The notes: generated from the sequence alone by a model not told the origin. Positions 37,622 through 50,526 are shown, counted from the first letter of the stretch. The stretch: DNA of 64,000 nt from Thunnus maccoyii (GCF_910596095.1 NC_056548.1:8643151-8707150), one strand, 5' to 3'. A program made the numbers and translations.

Positions 37622-40600
37622 GTATGTTGATTTGATGATATCAGAAATGAATCTTGATGCAATTTTCCAGGTTGTTTATGCATTTTATGAAATATTATTA
37701 TATATTATACAATCTTCTCTTGAACCTCACTCACTCGTCAGCGAGCCAGAGAGCTCAAGCTGTGCAGCCAAACCTTAATCAGATTTTCAAAATCTGAGTT
37801 TAAATTGTAGAGGAGATCCCAAGGTTTCTGAAGATACCAAGAAAATGTGTGTACAATTATGCACAAGCTATGTAGCACATTATTATTTGATGTAATGGTG
37901 CAGCCATAAAAACATGGAGTCCTGGGATTGACTACATCACTCAGTGTAAACATCATGTAGCTTCGATGAAGAGCTGGAACAAAGATATAGAGAATATGTG
38001 ATACCATCAGACAGTGGAATGAACGTTAAAGCTGCTTAAGGGGAAATAAAATAGCTAAATGTTAAAGGGTTAAAGGATTTGACTTGTAAGCGGATACACC
38101 CTTACAGTAGAAGATTTTGCAGCTTCTACAGTGGCGTAGCACAAAAATCTGGACCCCATACATATACAGCTTCGGTGGGCCCCCTTCCCTTTTTAATACA
38201 TATGTTGTCACACATGTACACATAACTGAACGAACATGTTAACACCGTAACACTGCATCTGTAGTGGTAATTGGGATTACTGTGCTTCTGTATCTCATAG
38301 TAAAAGAAAACCGAATAAGACTTTGTTGGAGTCATGTTTTCCCTGAGAGGCTCTAACATTGTTAGATAGAAGAGATAGTCTGACAAACAACCAACTGTAA
38401 TATTTTACCTATATTACTATTGCTAAAATTTCAAAATTGCCAATAAAAACAAACTTTTAATTCTAGGTTTGTCCTGGGTATTCAGTTCCACTATTCCCCT
38501 ACAACACCCTGATCTTCTACTTCAAAATATTCATGTGAGCTGTGGGTTCATTTCAAGGGTTTTTTTCTTTTTTTTGGACAAGGTTGGAAATTAATGCACT
38601 CAATCTGAGATATAACTGGCCTAAGTGAACAAAGCCAACATACATTAATATGCTACAGACAAAGAATTTGCCTTTAAAGGACCAGTGTGTAAGATTTAGG
38701 GGGATCTATTGGCAGAAATTGAATATAATATCCATGTGTATGTTTTAAATTAGTGTATAATCACCTGAAAATGAGAATTGTTGTACTTTCGTCACCTTAG
38801 AATGAGCCCTTTATATCTACATAGGGAGCGGGTTCTCTTCTTCTTGTGATTCTACAGTAGCCCAGAATGGACAAACCAAACACTGGCTCTAGAGAAAGCC
38901 TTTTGCATTTTTCGCAAATTTCGTGGCCACTGTAGGTTCTCCTACATTCTTGAAAGGGGAGGTTTGAGGACGCAGGGTTATCAGCTATCACTGCTAGATG
39001 CCACCAAATCCTACAAATTGGTCCTTTAAGGGGTAAATTTATCCCAAAACGGAAATCAAATGTTTCATCTACTGTTTAATCCTCTCAGTTTTAGTTTGTG
39101 AATCTGAACAAATAAAAGACAGACTGTAGTGATGACGTCATCTGTAGACAAATCCTGGAGCTGCTCCATAGACACTGAATAATGGAACAACTGCTCGAAC
39201 ACTATGACAGCAGTCATGGTGATTTTACTGGTGTAAGGGCAGATTTACTGATTCACTGTTGTAAGCTCTTTACACTCAAATGAAGCTCATTTGGACAGAG
39301 AATCTCAAACAAATGAGCCCCTGGTTTCAGCTGTTCTGGAGCTTTCGATCACAACACACAATCTTCAGTTGTCATGTAACAGTAGATGTTCAAACTTCCT
39401 TTTTTTTTTTAGATCTTCTCATTCATTTTGGCTTAAATGTTGAGTTTGAATGTTCATTCCCTACCTTGGAAGCACTATTTGATAGAACAATCTCACCCCA
39501 AGGTCCATCTAGTAGCTGTTCTTGAGCTTTCAATCATATCACACAATCTTCCTCAGCAGATGGGAAGATTGTCCTTAAGTCCTTAAGCTGCTCAGAAAAA
39601 TGAAAAATGAAAAGCCTTTTTGAAGTAAATGTAAGGTCACAAACCCACACAAATGAATAATGTACATTGTTTTTATTCTTATTATAAGGTCAAAAAAAGA
39701 GTATTTTTAACTTGCCTCTTCCTCTCCTTTGCCCACCAGCCTGGTCACTCAGTAGGGATGTTGGCTGCCGTGGAACATGGTCCCATCCTCTGCAGCGACT
39801 CCAACATCCTCTGCCTCTCATGGAAAGGCCGGGTCCCCAAGAGTGAGAAGGACAAGCCGGTGTGCCGGAGACGGTACTACGAGGAGGGCTGGCTCGCCAC
39901 GGGGAATGGGAGAGGAGTTGTTGGGGTGACGTTTACATCTAGTCACTGCAGGAGGGACAGAAGTACACCTCAGAGAATCAATTTTAACCTCCGCGGACAC
40001 AACAGTGAGGTGGGGTCTTGACTTCATCAATATCACTTTTTTTTGCAACACATAAAGAGCAATTTGACAAAGATGTTCCCTTTCTGTCTCTCTCTCTCTT
40101 TCTTCATGTAATCTTTTTCAGAACACTTTCAGACTGATAAAACTGACACATATTTACATCTAACCCACCAAGTACAAGGAAAACTCATGAGATTAGAATA
40201 TAAATAACAGTAAAGCAAATAAAGGTAAAAGATAAATGCAGCCAACAATTGCAATATGTACACAAAAGCAGGAATATCATAGAAAGTATTTGAAAATCTG
40301 GCATACCATTGAACTAAATTTCACAACAGAAAATATGCATACATCATTAGAATATAGTATAAAGAATATATGCAGATAGTTATATATGCAGTGTAAATTA
40401 GGTGACAGGAATGAGATATTTATAAAAAATAAATTCAGATGTATAAAATGTGCATCATATTCACAGTAATAGGCTGTCTAAACATGTATTATGAAAAAAT
40501 ATGATCTCTATCAAAGACATTCAATTTAGAGATTCAGATAGTATGAACATTTATGTCTATTTTAATAATAGCATACAAACTGTAGGTGCTATATGCGTGT

Positions 40601-42291
40601 ATATATAAAGAAAACAGGACAGTGTGTGCATGTGAATTGATGGTCTGACATTGTTAGTCTTTGTCTCTGTCTGCTTGCTTTCCTTCCAACTGCAGTGCAC
40701 TTTTAAATCAGCCTCTTTTTTTTTAGCATTGTGCTCATACTGGATATTAATCATGAATGTTCTTTGGTGCAGAGAGCCACCTGTGTTTGAGAAAAATAGT
40801 GAGTTTTTTTTGGGCCTTTGCAGGTTGTCTTGGTGCGCTGGAATGAACCCTTTCAGAAGCTCGCCACATGTGATATGGAAGGAGGTATTTTTGTTTGGAT
40901 CCAGTATGAAGGAAGATGGTCTGTGGAGTTAGTGAATGACAGAGGAGCCCAGGTAGACACTTCTTTGCACTATTACCTAGAAACTTAACGGATAAAGACT
41001 GTATTTTGATTGCAGTGTCGTTTATGAATACTCAGTTATCTTGAAGGTGAACACTTCTCTCCTCCAGGTGAGTGACTTTACTTGGTCACATGATGGCACT
41101 CAAGCCCTCATCGCGTACAGAGATGGCTTTGTGTTGGTTGGCTCCGTCAGCGGACAAAGACACTGGTCCTCCGAGATTAACCTAGAGAGTCAAATCACCT
41201 GTGGCATCTGGACACCTGATGATCAACAGGTAGGCATTGTCTAGTTGAACTTCCTGTAAATGAATGGCTCTTTGAACCATAAGAACTCACTCAGCTCTGC
41301 ATTAAAAATGTTATTTAATCTGCGTCATAAAATGTTTAGATGTGGGGTGAAATAATTTTCCTCTTGCTTCTAATGTTGTTAACGCTGCTTGATATACAAG
41401 ATAAAACTGTAAATGGCTTTTAGGTCAGATATATGACGCTCCAGAGTATTTTCATCATGTCATGTATTAATTTTTAATGTACAATGCCCCCTCAGGTCTT
41501 ATTTGGTACAGCAGATGGTCAAGTGATCGTGATGGACTGTCATGGACGGATGCTTGCCCATGTTCTGCTACACGAGTCTGATGGGATCGTGAGTATGTCC
41601 TGGAACTGCCCTGATTTCCTGGTCGAGGACAGCACAGAAAGTGACACAGACTCTGATGAAAGTATTCTGCCTTTAGGTATAAACTTATTTCCTTGCTGCT
41701 CATACAACTAAATTAAATGTGTTGGCTGGGGAAAGCTTATGTGTGTGTTTTTCTTTATTCTTTCAAGTGCGGAGAGTCAAGCCTTTGTTGACAGTCACCT
41801 TCTTATCAGGAGATATCAGTTTAATGAACAACTATGACGACCTGTCTCCTGCCATAATTCGCTCAGGGCTGAAAGGTATGAACTCAGACTTAAATAACAT
41901 TTGTCATAAATGATGGTGTTGATCATATGACCCATGACAGATATGGTTTTCATACTTCTTTACTCCACAGATGTTGAGGCCCAGTGGTGCTCCCAGGGAG
42001 ACCTCCTGGCTGTAGCCGGCATGGAGAGACACGGGCTACCTGTCGACGCTGCCTGCGGGTCCATCATGAGGAACGCCCTCGTTAAGTTCTATAATGTCCA
42101 AGGAGAACACATCTACACTTTGGAAACACCGGCACAGGTCAGTCCTATATAAACTGAGAGACTCATGTCTCACTGGGCAAGATTAGATAAAGACTTTCCT
42201 CTGATACTAACGCATGAAGTGCTAATTAAGACAATTAAATTGTGTATTAAATTGTAATATGATTACAAGAAGTAGATTATCCAAAAAGTAG

Positions 42292-42361
<70 letters not shown>

Positions 42362-45300
42362 ATTTCTATTATATTGTTCAGCCCTAGCACAGCTTTAACA
42401 CTCAGTGTTAGAGGTTTGGGTCCCACCATAGTCACCCATACTTAAAATGCACTTGTGGTTATGAAGTGGGTACCATTAAATACTCTAAAGCAATTTGGCT
42501 AGAAATGTCCCACAAATGTTAATCTTTCTAATACATTATTCAAGCTTTCAAGCAATTTTGCAGGGACAAGGAGTGGCACCATAGCAGATTGGAAGTATTT
42601 TTGTCAGTTCAATAATGAGTGATAAACTTTATATCATCTATTGCATATTTTCCAAACTAAAACACTTCATAATTGAGAGCTTGAATAAAGAAGGTGAATA
42701 ATAACAGAACAAACAACAACCGACTGAGAATCCAGTGTTCTGTTCTTGTGACTGGCTGTTTTTCAGAGGCCCATCACCACCATCTGTTGGGGTCACAGAG
42801 ACTCTCGTTTGTTCCTCGCATGTGGGCCAGCGCTGTATGTGGTGCGTGTGGAGCATAGGGTGGCCAGCCTCCAACTCTTATGCCAGCAGGGCATCGCCAG
42901 CGCCCTGCGAGAGGAGAAAGATGTGGGGAAACTGAACATGCCCTCACTGCTCTGCTCTTATGTGACCACTGCTTTCATACCCACCATCAAGGTGCACTGA
43001 TCCCTGCTTAATCCCCCCCTCAGTCACAGACACAACTTCTTGACTTGCGTTGCACTGTGATAATATAAAACTGCTGACTTTGACATGTTTTCATTTGAGT
43101 GTCCAGCAACCTTACAGCCCTTTCCTCTCTTTGTTCTAGCCCCCAATTCCTGACCCCAACAACATCCGTGACTTTGTCAGCTATCCCACAGCTGGGAATG
43201 AGAGGCTCCACTGCACCATGAAGCGGGCGGAGGACAGCCCTGAGGCAGGCGGTCCCTGCTACACTCTCTACTTAGAATATTTAGGAGGACTGGTGCCTAT
43301 TCTCAAAGGAAGACGCATCAGTAAACTACGGCCTGAGTTTGTCATTATGGATCCAAAAACAGACAGCAAAGCAGGTGGGTTTAAACTCTAAAAGCAGAAA
43401 GTAGAAAAAGAAGTAGAAAATAGTGACAACTGTTCACCAAACAACCTGTGGTTTATCCAGACTAACCACAAATGAAATTACATTCATCTCTATTGTACCG
43501 GAGTGAAGGCAGAAGTTTCAGAGGCAACCACAGCTCATAAAACTAAAACTATCTGCATGGCTAGATGGCACAAGGGGTGTGTAAAAATTGAGTAAATTGG
43601 GTAAATTGTCTTTTTGAAGGAGTAATTTGACATTTTAGAAAATATATTTATTCACTTTCTTGCCAAGAGTTAGACAAGAAGATTGATACCCCTCGTTTGT
43701 ACACTAAATATGAAGCTAGAATTTAAAAAAAAAAAACAAACCAGCACATCTAAGTCTTGAAAACTAACATTTTGTATCTTATTTTACACAAATCTAAATG
43801 TAAAAAACATTAAATCGTGGTTTTACAGGGAGTTATTTGTGTGACCTGTTTCTTGGCAAACGATCTCCTGGAGCTCCTGCTGGTTTCCTGGCAACCAGAG
43901 CGGAATTTAAATATATAAATACTCAAAAATAATTTTCTGACTATATTTGTCAGGAACCAAGAGACAACTGGACAGTTAAACACAGTGACATGAACATGGA
44001 AAATGTATTTTTTTATTTTGCTGTCTTTGTGTTTTTAACTAACTGTTTCCCCCCTGCTTTTGGTCTTTATGCTAAGCTAAGCTCTAGCTCAAGCTAATGC
44101 ACAGAACTTAGAGTGGTACTGTTCTTCCCATCTAACTCTGCAAGAAAGCAAATAGGCAAATTTCCCAAAAATGACACCATTAAAAGAGGCTAAATGGATT
44201 TTGAACTTTTAAAATAATGCTTACAACTGAAGCAAGAAGTACTTATGAGAATACCAGTAGACTTGAGACACTCATAATGGGCAAACAGACCTGCCCAAAG
44301 GTCATAAATAATGTTCCTTGTCTTCTTCGAATGAAATTAGCACCTGTTTCATCTCTTTAAACATGTGCTTCACTTTAAAATAACCGCATATATTCATGCT
44401 GTGTGCCCACTGTTCACCTTGAGTGAGAACAAATATAGACTCTGGTGATGACTGCTATTCTCTGACGCAACATGGTCTGAGGCATGATACTGGAATAGCC
44501 TGCGTCATAACCTGGCTGCATGTGGGTTTGATTTGGCCTATAATCTCAAAAAACATTTACTTGCTTATTATGTTATAACCATATTAGTGTGTATGAGTTA
44601 AACTCACCGTTATTGTTTTGTTTTTTTTTGCAGAGGAGGTGTGTGTGAATCCCATGATCTCATATACTGACAGCTGTAACTGCTCTGACTCCAGTGACAT
44701 TGAGTTGAGCGATGAGTGGGTTGGGAAGAAGTCACCAAAGTTATCCCGAGGAAACAGGTCACCCAAACTTCACAGTACATGACAGAAACACTGAACGTTA
44801 TATAAAAGATCTGGAAATTAATTATTCAAGCATCTGTTTTACCATACCATAAAAATAACTGTAGTATCGACTGTAATGTGAACTGAAAATGTGAAAGATA
44901 ATTTGATATTTACCTCTTTGTTTCAAAGAATGAACATGGATTCAAGAAAATCTCCCAAACTTTCACGTGCCAATCAGGAAGGCCAACGATCGCCACGGTT
45001 ACCGACAAAGAAGCCTCCAATTCGGTCCCCTAGTCTGACACGTCGAGAGTTTTCTATGGACGGGATCACAGAGGTACGACGTGCTACAGTACAAAGTCTA
45101 TAACTGACAGTAACGGTTTGTTTTATCCATCAACATATTATTTTTACCTTTAAACAATTAAATAATTACCTGAGCTGCTGCCTTCCTGTTGATTGTTTTG
45201 TCTGTCTTTGTTGATCCTTTCCTGTACCTTTCCCTGAATGTTACTTAACTTACTATGTATTGTTGTTAAGTATATTGTGTTGTGACATTGTTTGATTGGT

Positions 45301-48300
45301 GGATGTGTGTGTATTTATTATGTTGTGTACCATGTAGGGCTGCAAGTAACAATTATTTTATTGATTAATCTGTCAGTTTTTTTCTCGATTAATCATTTAG
45401 TCAATGAATGTTTAAAAAATAGTAGTAAACATATGGCATCCACAATTTCTCACAGGCCATTGTGATGTTTTGTCTAGCAGTCCAAAACAAAGATATTTAA
45501 TTTACAGTCACATATGACAAGGAAAAACAGTAAATTGTCGTGCTTGAGAAGCTGGAGCCAGAGAATGTTGAAAAATGACTGAAACAATTAATCGATTATC
45601 AAAATAGTTACAGATTAATTTTCTTTCTTTGGACTAATCGTTGCAGCTGTAGTACCATGAATTTTACAAGATGACATTTTATTCAGATTTTAGATTGCCT
45701 CTTTAACATTTGGCCAGGGACAACAGATACAAATGATCCTTTGAGGCTCATTTACAGTTCACAGTTACAATTAATTTGTTGATTAATGATCATTCTCCAT
45801 GTCAAATAAATAAATAAAATTGAAAAAAAAGTAAAGGATTATATAAGTATGTGAGTGTAGTGACACAAAAGGGTTTCTTGGGAATTTTGAATCTGGAAAC
45901 AAAGCTATCTTACCAAATGTCAAAAACAAAACACACAAAAAACAGATCTTATCTTGTCTTATTATGTTAGTATAAGTTTTGTCTGTCAGTACACAATACC
46001 ATAACCGTAGGTAAACCCTTGATTGTTTGTTTTTGCACACTAATAATTCTTATTTTTATTCTTGTCTTCCGTTTTGTCTTCTTCACAGCACAATTACCTT
46101 GCTCAAGTCACATCCAACATCTGGGGGACAAAGTTCAAAATTGTTGGACTTGCTTCTTTCCTCCCTGCCAATCTCGGTGCAGGTAAACGTCACAAAAGCT
46201 ACAAATACACATCAACAATCTTTAATCCTGATGAATGTAACAGTCACCATAATGCTCTTCTGTGTTTCAGTCATCTATAAGACCAGTTTGCTCCATTTGC
46301 AACCGAGGCAGATGACAATCTATCTACCAGAAGTGCGAAAGATTTCACATGACTTCATGAGCTTGCCTGTGTTCAACCCCAATGTGTTCAGTGAAGATGA
46401 GGATGACTTACCAGGTGTGAATGAATCAAAGTACAATATTTTCAATTCAGAAACTTACAACTAATATTGATAAATGAGTGTAATTACATTAATTATCAGT
46501 GCTCTCAATCTCACTGTATTCTGCATGTTTGTATGTGCTAAAAGTCACTAACATTATTCTCATCTGTGTTTTCATGAAGTGATGGGGCCATCTGGAGTGG
46601 CAGGAGACAATCCTCCCTGTACAGTCAACATTCCCATTGCTCCCATCCACAGCCCAGCTCAGGCCATGTCCCCGACTCAGAGTATCGGCCTGGTTCAGTC
46701 TCTCCTGGCCAATCAGAATATTCAGCTTGACGTCCTCACCAACCCTACAGCCACTGCAGCGGCAGCAGCTGCAGCGGCGGCAGCATCTGTCCCTGTTTCT
46801 GATCATGGCCAGGATGCTGTTGCTACACCATATCCAGTTCCAGCTAGATACTCAAACCCTGGTCAGGTGATCTTCAATGGGCTGGAGATGGGTCCTCTTC
46901 TCCCTGGTACTCTTCCTCCTCCACCTCCACCTCACCATCTCCCACCGCAGCCACACCCGCAGAGGTCTCATTCCCAGCAGCCTCGCCAACAGCAGTCGAA
47001 ACAGTCACAACAAATGCAGACGCAGCAGCAGCAGAAGATGCATCATCATCAACAGCAGCAGCAGCAGCAGCAGCAACAACACCATCATCAGTCACAGTCA
47101 CAGCAGCAGCAACAACAACAATTGCAGCAGCAACATCAACAGCTTCAGCAACTGCACCACCAGCAGCAGCAACACCAACAGCAGCAGCAACATCAACATC
47201 AACAGCAGCAGCAACATCAACAACACCAGGTTCAGCAACACCAACAAATGCAACAAAATCCGCAGCAAGTGACAAGCCAACAACTTCAGCACCAACACCA
47301 CATCCAGCAGCAACAGCAACAGATGCAGCTGCAGCACGAGCAGATGCAGCAGCAGCAGCAACAGATGCAACAGCAGCAGCAGCAAATCCGGCAACAGATC
47401 CAGGAGATGAGGCAGCAACAGCAGCAGCTCCAGCAGCAGCATCAGCAGATCCAGCAGCAACATCAACAGATGCAGAGGCAGCACCAACAAATGCAGCAGC
47501 AACTGAAGATGCAGATGTCGCTGCCTCCTCCTCCTTCTGGCTATCCAACCATTTCCTTACAACAGATTCATCTTCTACCCCAAATGCCTCCTCCCACCAC
47601 TGAGCCTGGGCTAGACAGGGGAGACCATGGACACATTCTGAAGCCAAGTCTGCCACGGACTTTACCTCCCTCCTTCAATGACACAGATGGGTCTGTGGAG
47701 ATTCAGATGAGGAAGGTGAATCCTCCTCCTCCATACCCTGGCACTGTAGTGTCTGCAGCAGCAGCAGCAGCTACAGCGGCCGCTGCACCTCAGACACTTG
47801 TCACAAACTGTGACAGCCCAAGCGTCCTGGCGCCAGACCCCTGCCTGAAGAAAGATGAGTTCTTGCTTCACCCAATGACCTTACAGTACCCAACACCTCT
47901 GGGGTATGAAAGGATCACGACCTTTGACAGCAGCGGCAACGTGGAGGAGGTTTGTCGGCCACGCAGGCGCCTTATTCGCAACCAGAATGCATACGCTGTC
48001 CATGGCATCGGAGGCTCGGCCACGCTCAAAGTCACTTCGTCTGATAGTAAAAAAATTCAGCTTCCGTATAGCTCGGCAACACTGAGTCGTCTTTCAGTCC
48101 CTCGATACTCAATACCTAGTGGGGACCCTCCTCCTTACCCTGATCCAGCAAATCAAGTAACTGCTACACTTCCTCCTCCCCAGAGAATCGATAATAGTCT
48201 GATTCATGCCACTATACGCCGTGACCGCAGGGATGTGGGACTCAAAGTGCCACAGATGATGGATAGCTCAAGAACACTTCCCACTAAGGCTAAAATGAAC

Positions 48301-50526
48301 AGTGCATTAGCACTAACGTACCAGCAGAGGGTGCCCACTGCATTGTACACATGCACACAGTGCAGCAGTAACAGCAGCAGCACCAGCGTCAGTGTCAGTG
48401 GTGGTGGAACTACAAGTAGTGGCATCGCAGGTGGCACGGTGGTGAGGCAAGACTTCCCACCAGGGAAAGGAGCACATCACAGTACCATTATTGTGCACTC
48501 CAAAAGTGCCTCACCCATGGCCTCCCAGTCATCTTACAGTCTGCTGAGTGCTGTTGATAACAGCCGGGACAGAACAGTGTACGTTAACTCTGCTTTTACC
48601 GAAGATGAGACTTTAAATCAGCAGTGTCACCTCGAAAAATCAGTACGCCAGCTGACTCTCGGTGATGTCAGTTTAACAGTAAAACGCCCTCCGCCTTACC
48701 AATGGGACACCTCCACCGCAGAGGAGTTCTGGCTCACCCCAGAGCAAACAATATTAGGTCCCCCACCAGGACCTCATAAACCGCCTCCGCTCATCATCAG
48801 TCAAGGTCAGCACTTGGACATGACTCGTCTACCTTTTGTCCTCACGACTAAACCTCCATCCAGTCCGAGCACAAGCACTCTTACTTTCCCATCAGGTTAC
48901 CAGATATCGCTCTCGCCTTTTCCTCCAGGTGTGGGTCACGGTGGACCCCCACTTCAGACCTTACAGAACCCTCCACCACAGTGCTCTCCAAACGATGTGG
49001 TTGGTCCAGTTCCTTTTGCTCAGCAGGACCCCAATTTGGTTTTGCCACCAGGCTACCCCCCGAATCTTGCTAACTTGGCTTGCTGCCCTCTCCCTCCGAT
49101 GTATCCAGGAGCCAGTTCATGTGCCGGACTTCAGCTGCACCCTGTAAACCTGCACCCCTGGAACCCTTACCCTTGCCCACCCCCCATGCAAGACCCTCCG
49201 GCACCTCCCCTTCCTACAAAAACTCATCAGATTTTAGAGAAGCCAATTCTCTCCCCACCCCCTCCAACTGCACCACCTCCACCACCCCCTCTGCCCCCTC
49301 CTCCACCACCTACCGAACTACCACCTTCCAAAAGTGCCACAGAGGATCTAGCAGAGTCTGCCAACAACTTTGCAGAGCCATCATCCTTAAACGAAAGCCC
49401 TGTGCCACAGGAGTCAGAGCGCTTTAACAAGAAGAGCCGCAAAAGACTTGACAGCAGAGCCGAGGAGGCCAACATGCCCACTGTCTCTGAGGGCAAATCC
49501 AGAAAGGAAGGCCGTGCACTTTCTGACTTCAACACTCTCATTTCCAGCCCGAGGCTTGGCAGCAGAGAGAAGAAGAAGCCTAAGGGGCCAAGAGAGCAGC
49601 TCAACAAAACCAAGAAGATGAGCAGGACAACAAATGAGTTCCAGGATAGCTCAGAGAGTGAGCCGGAGCTGTTCATAAGTGGTGATGAGCTCATGAACCA
49701 GAACCAGAGCAGCAAGAAGAGCTGGAAGAACAAGCGCAGTCTGCGTATGGCTAGTGAGCTGGAAGAAATAAAGTGCCGCAAGGCGAATGAAAGAGAGGAC
49801 CGTAGTTTGGGCAGCCAAGGGTTTGTCTATGTTATGGCCAATAAACAGCCATTATGGAATGAAGCCACCCAGGTCTACCAGCTTGACTTTGGAGGAAGAG
49901 TCACCCAGGAGTCAGCCAAGAATTTTCAGATTGAGTTGGATGGTCGACAGGTAATTTGATGATAAGAAATACTGATAAATTAAGAGAATTTCAGTTTACA
50001 AGGAATACTACTCAGCTTGTGAAAATGGTCTTGTTTGTGAAAATGGCCTAGTTTAAGAAAATAATGATGACATTATGATGACAACATCAGGGATGATGTC
50101 ATCATCAGGTTTATTGATAAGAAAAGGTAGAACAAGGGCAAAATCATTAGGAGGAGGGCGTCTAATAAAAGATGCCTTTGAGCTGCACTATGGGAAGTGT
50201 AGACTCCAGTCCTTTTGGAGCTTCATCCCTACTAGAGACTAAAACTCGGCCACTGCTGTTTCAATTTGTCGTTTTTTGTTTGTTTTTTTCGTCTCAATAG
50301 ACAGATTACTTCATACAAATGCAGTACTTCTTAAATTGAAAAAGTATGTTGATGTGTTGGCTGTTTCATGCTTTCTAAAGTATCTTCTTGCTTTCTGTTT
50401 TTTTTTTAGGTGATGCAGTTTGGGCGAATTGATGGGAATGCCTATATTTTGGATTTCCAGTATCCTTTTTCAGCAGTGCAGGCATTTGCTGTTTCCTTGG
50501 CCAATGTGACTCAAAGGCTTAAGTGA
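37604..50526 (+). CDS. tulp4: Tubby-related protein 4 (TULP4), about 1,829 aa, 15 coding exons
   Basis: Exons: 37604-37621, 39740-40009, 40824-40952, 41068-41229, 41496-41676, 41768-41875, 41971-42137, 42767-42991, 43140-43374, 44634-44757, 44929-45073, 46089-46182, 46271-46414, 46580-49950, 50410-50526. All are GT-AG, phases agree, and the total is 5,490 nt. WD40-type repeats fill residues about 40-380 (RRYYEEGWLATGNGRG, WIQYEGRWSVELVNDRGAQ, DFTWSHDGTQALI). A SOCS box follows at about 388-425 (SLQLLCQQGIASALREE, LCSYVTTAFIPTIK). The tubby domain is split: an N-terminal part from about 430, a very long disordered insert in the 3.4-kb exon, and the C-terminal part SQGFVYVMANKQPLWNE to QAFAVSLANVTQRLK. 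SOCS boxes recruit Elongin B/C-cullin ligases, so TULP4 is presumed a substrate receptor. It is longer than the human protein (about 1,540 aa, recalled), mainly through a Q/H-rich stretch. The Met at 39758 (MLAAVEHG) is the alternative start. Confidence 0.96.
38674..39029. mobile_element. TTAA-flanked MITE (AGGACCAGTGTG termini), 356 bp, TULP4 intron
   Basis: TTAA-AGGACCAGTGTGTAAGATTT at one end and AAATCCTACAAATTGGTCCT-TTAA at the other form inverted termini with flanking TTAA on both sides, the target duplication of piggyBac-like transposons. The interior (TTAGAATGAGCCCTTTATAT, GGTTCTCCTACA) matches a common fish element that I recall. It has no coding capacity. Confidence 0.8.
39300..39560. 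repeat. Pair of diverged direct repeats in a TULP4 intron
   Basis: AGCTGTTCTGGAGCTTTC followed by ATCACAACACACAATCTTC (39325-39366) recurs as AGCTGTTCTTGAGCTTTC and ATCATATCACACAATCTTC (39512-39551). This suggests an old tandem duplication or a dispersed repeat with internal copies. Confidence 0.55.
42293..42362. repeat. (TCTA)n microsatellite, about 17 units
   Basis: Almost perfect tetranucleotide array in the TULP4 intron 42138-42766; probably length-polymorphic. Confidence 0.95.
43627..44175. mobile_element. Non-autonomous element with long inverted termini, TULP4 intron
   Basis: The left arm (GACATTTTAGAAAATATATT, then TCACTTTCTTGCCAAGAGTT) is the diverged reverse complement of the right arm (TCTAACTCTGCAAGAAAGCA, then GGCAAATTTCCCAAAAATGA). 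Interior landmarks are AATATGAAGCTAGA, TGGTTTTACAGGGAGTTA and ATGCTAAGCTAAGCT. A second, 3'-truncated copy of the family is at 59620-59990. No coding capacity. Confidence 0.75.
45335..45651. mobile_element. TAGGGCTGCAA-type MITE, the best preserved copy (317 bp)
   Basis: Runs from TAGGGCTGCAAGTAACAATT to ACTAATCGTTGCAGCTGTA, with clear inverted ends (TGCAA / TTGCA with flanking GATTAAT). Body blocks AGCAGTCCAAAACAAAGATA and GAGAAGCTGGAGCCAGAGAA recur in the other copies. The TIR suggests an hAT-like origin (inference). Confidence 0.75.
46930..47515 (+). repeat. tulp4: CAG/CAA/CAY-rich coding repeat (poly-Gln/His tract) in TULP4
   Basis: About 180 codons (residues about 800-980) are mostly Gln with interspersed His and some Met (QQMQQQ-like heptads). 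CAG and CAA are mixed, so it is not a pure triplet run. It lies in the large disordered insert of TULP4. The antisense strand gives long alanine- and leucine-rich open frames that are only shadows of this repeat. Confidence 0.9.

Noticed and set aside
46874..47656. 260-aa minus-strand open frame, rich in Ala and Val, and a 134-aa Leu-rich frame at 47098-47502
   Set aside because: Antisense shadows of the CAG/CAA tract in TULP4 (antisense of CAG/CAA yields CTG/TTG and GCT/GTT codons); the sense strand is strongly conserved coding sequence.
49227..49781. 184-aa minus-strand open frame ending in a poly-Gly run
   Set aside because: Antisense of the proline-rich and Ser/Lys-rich part of TULP4; the sense reading matches the known family.
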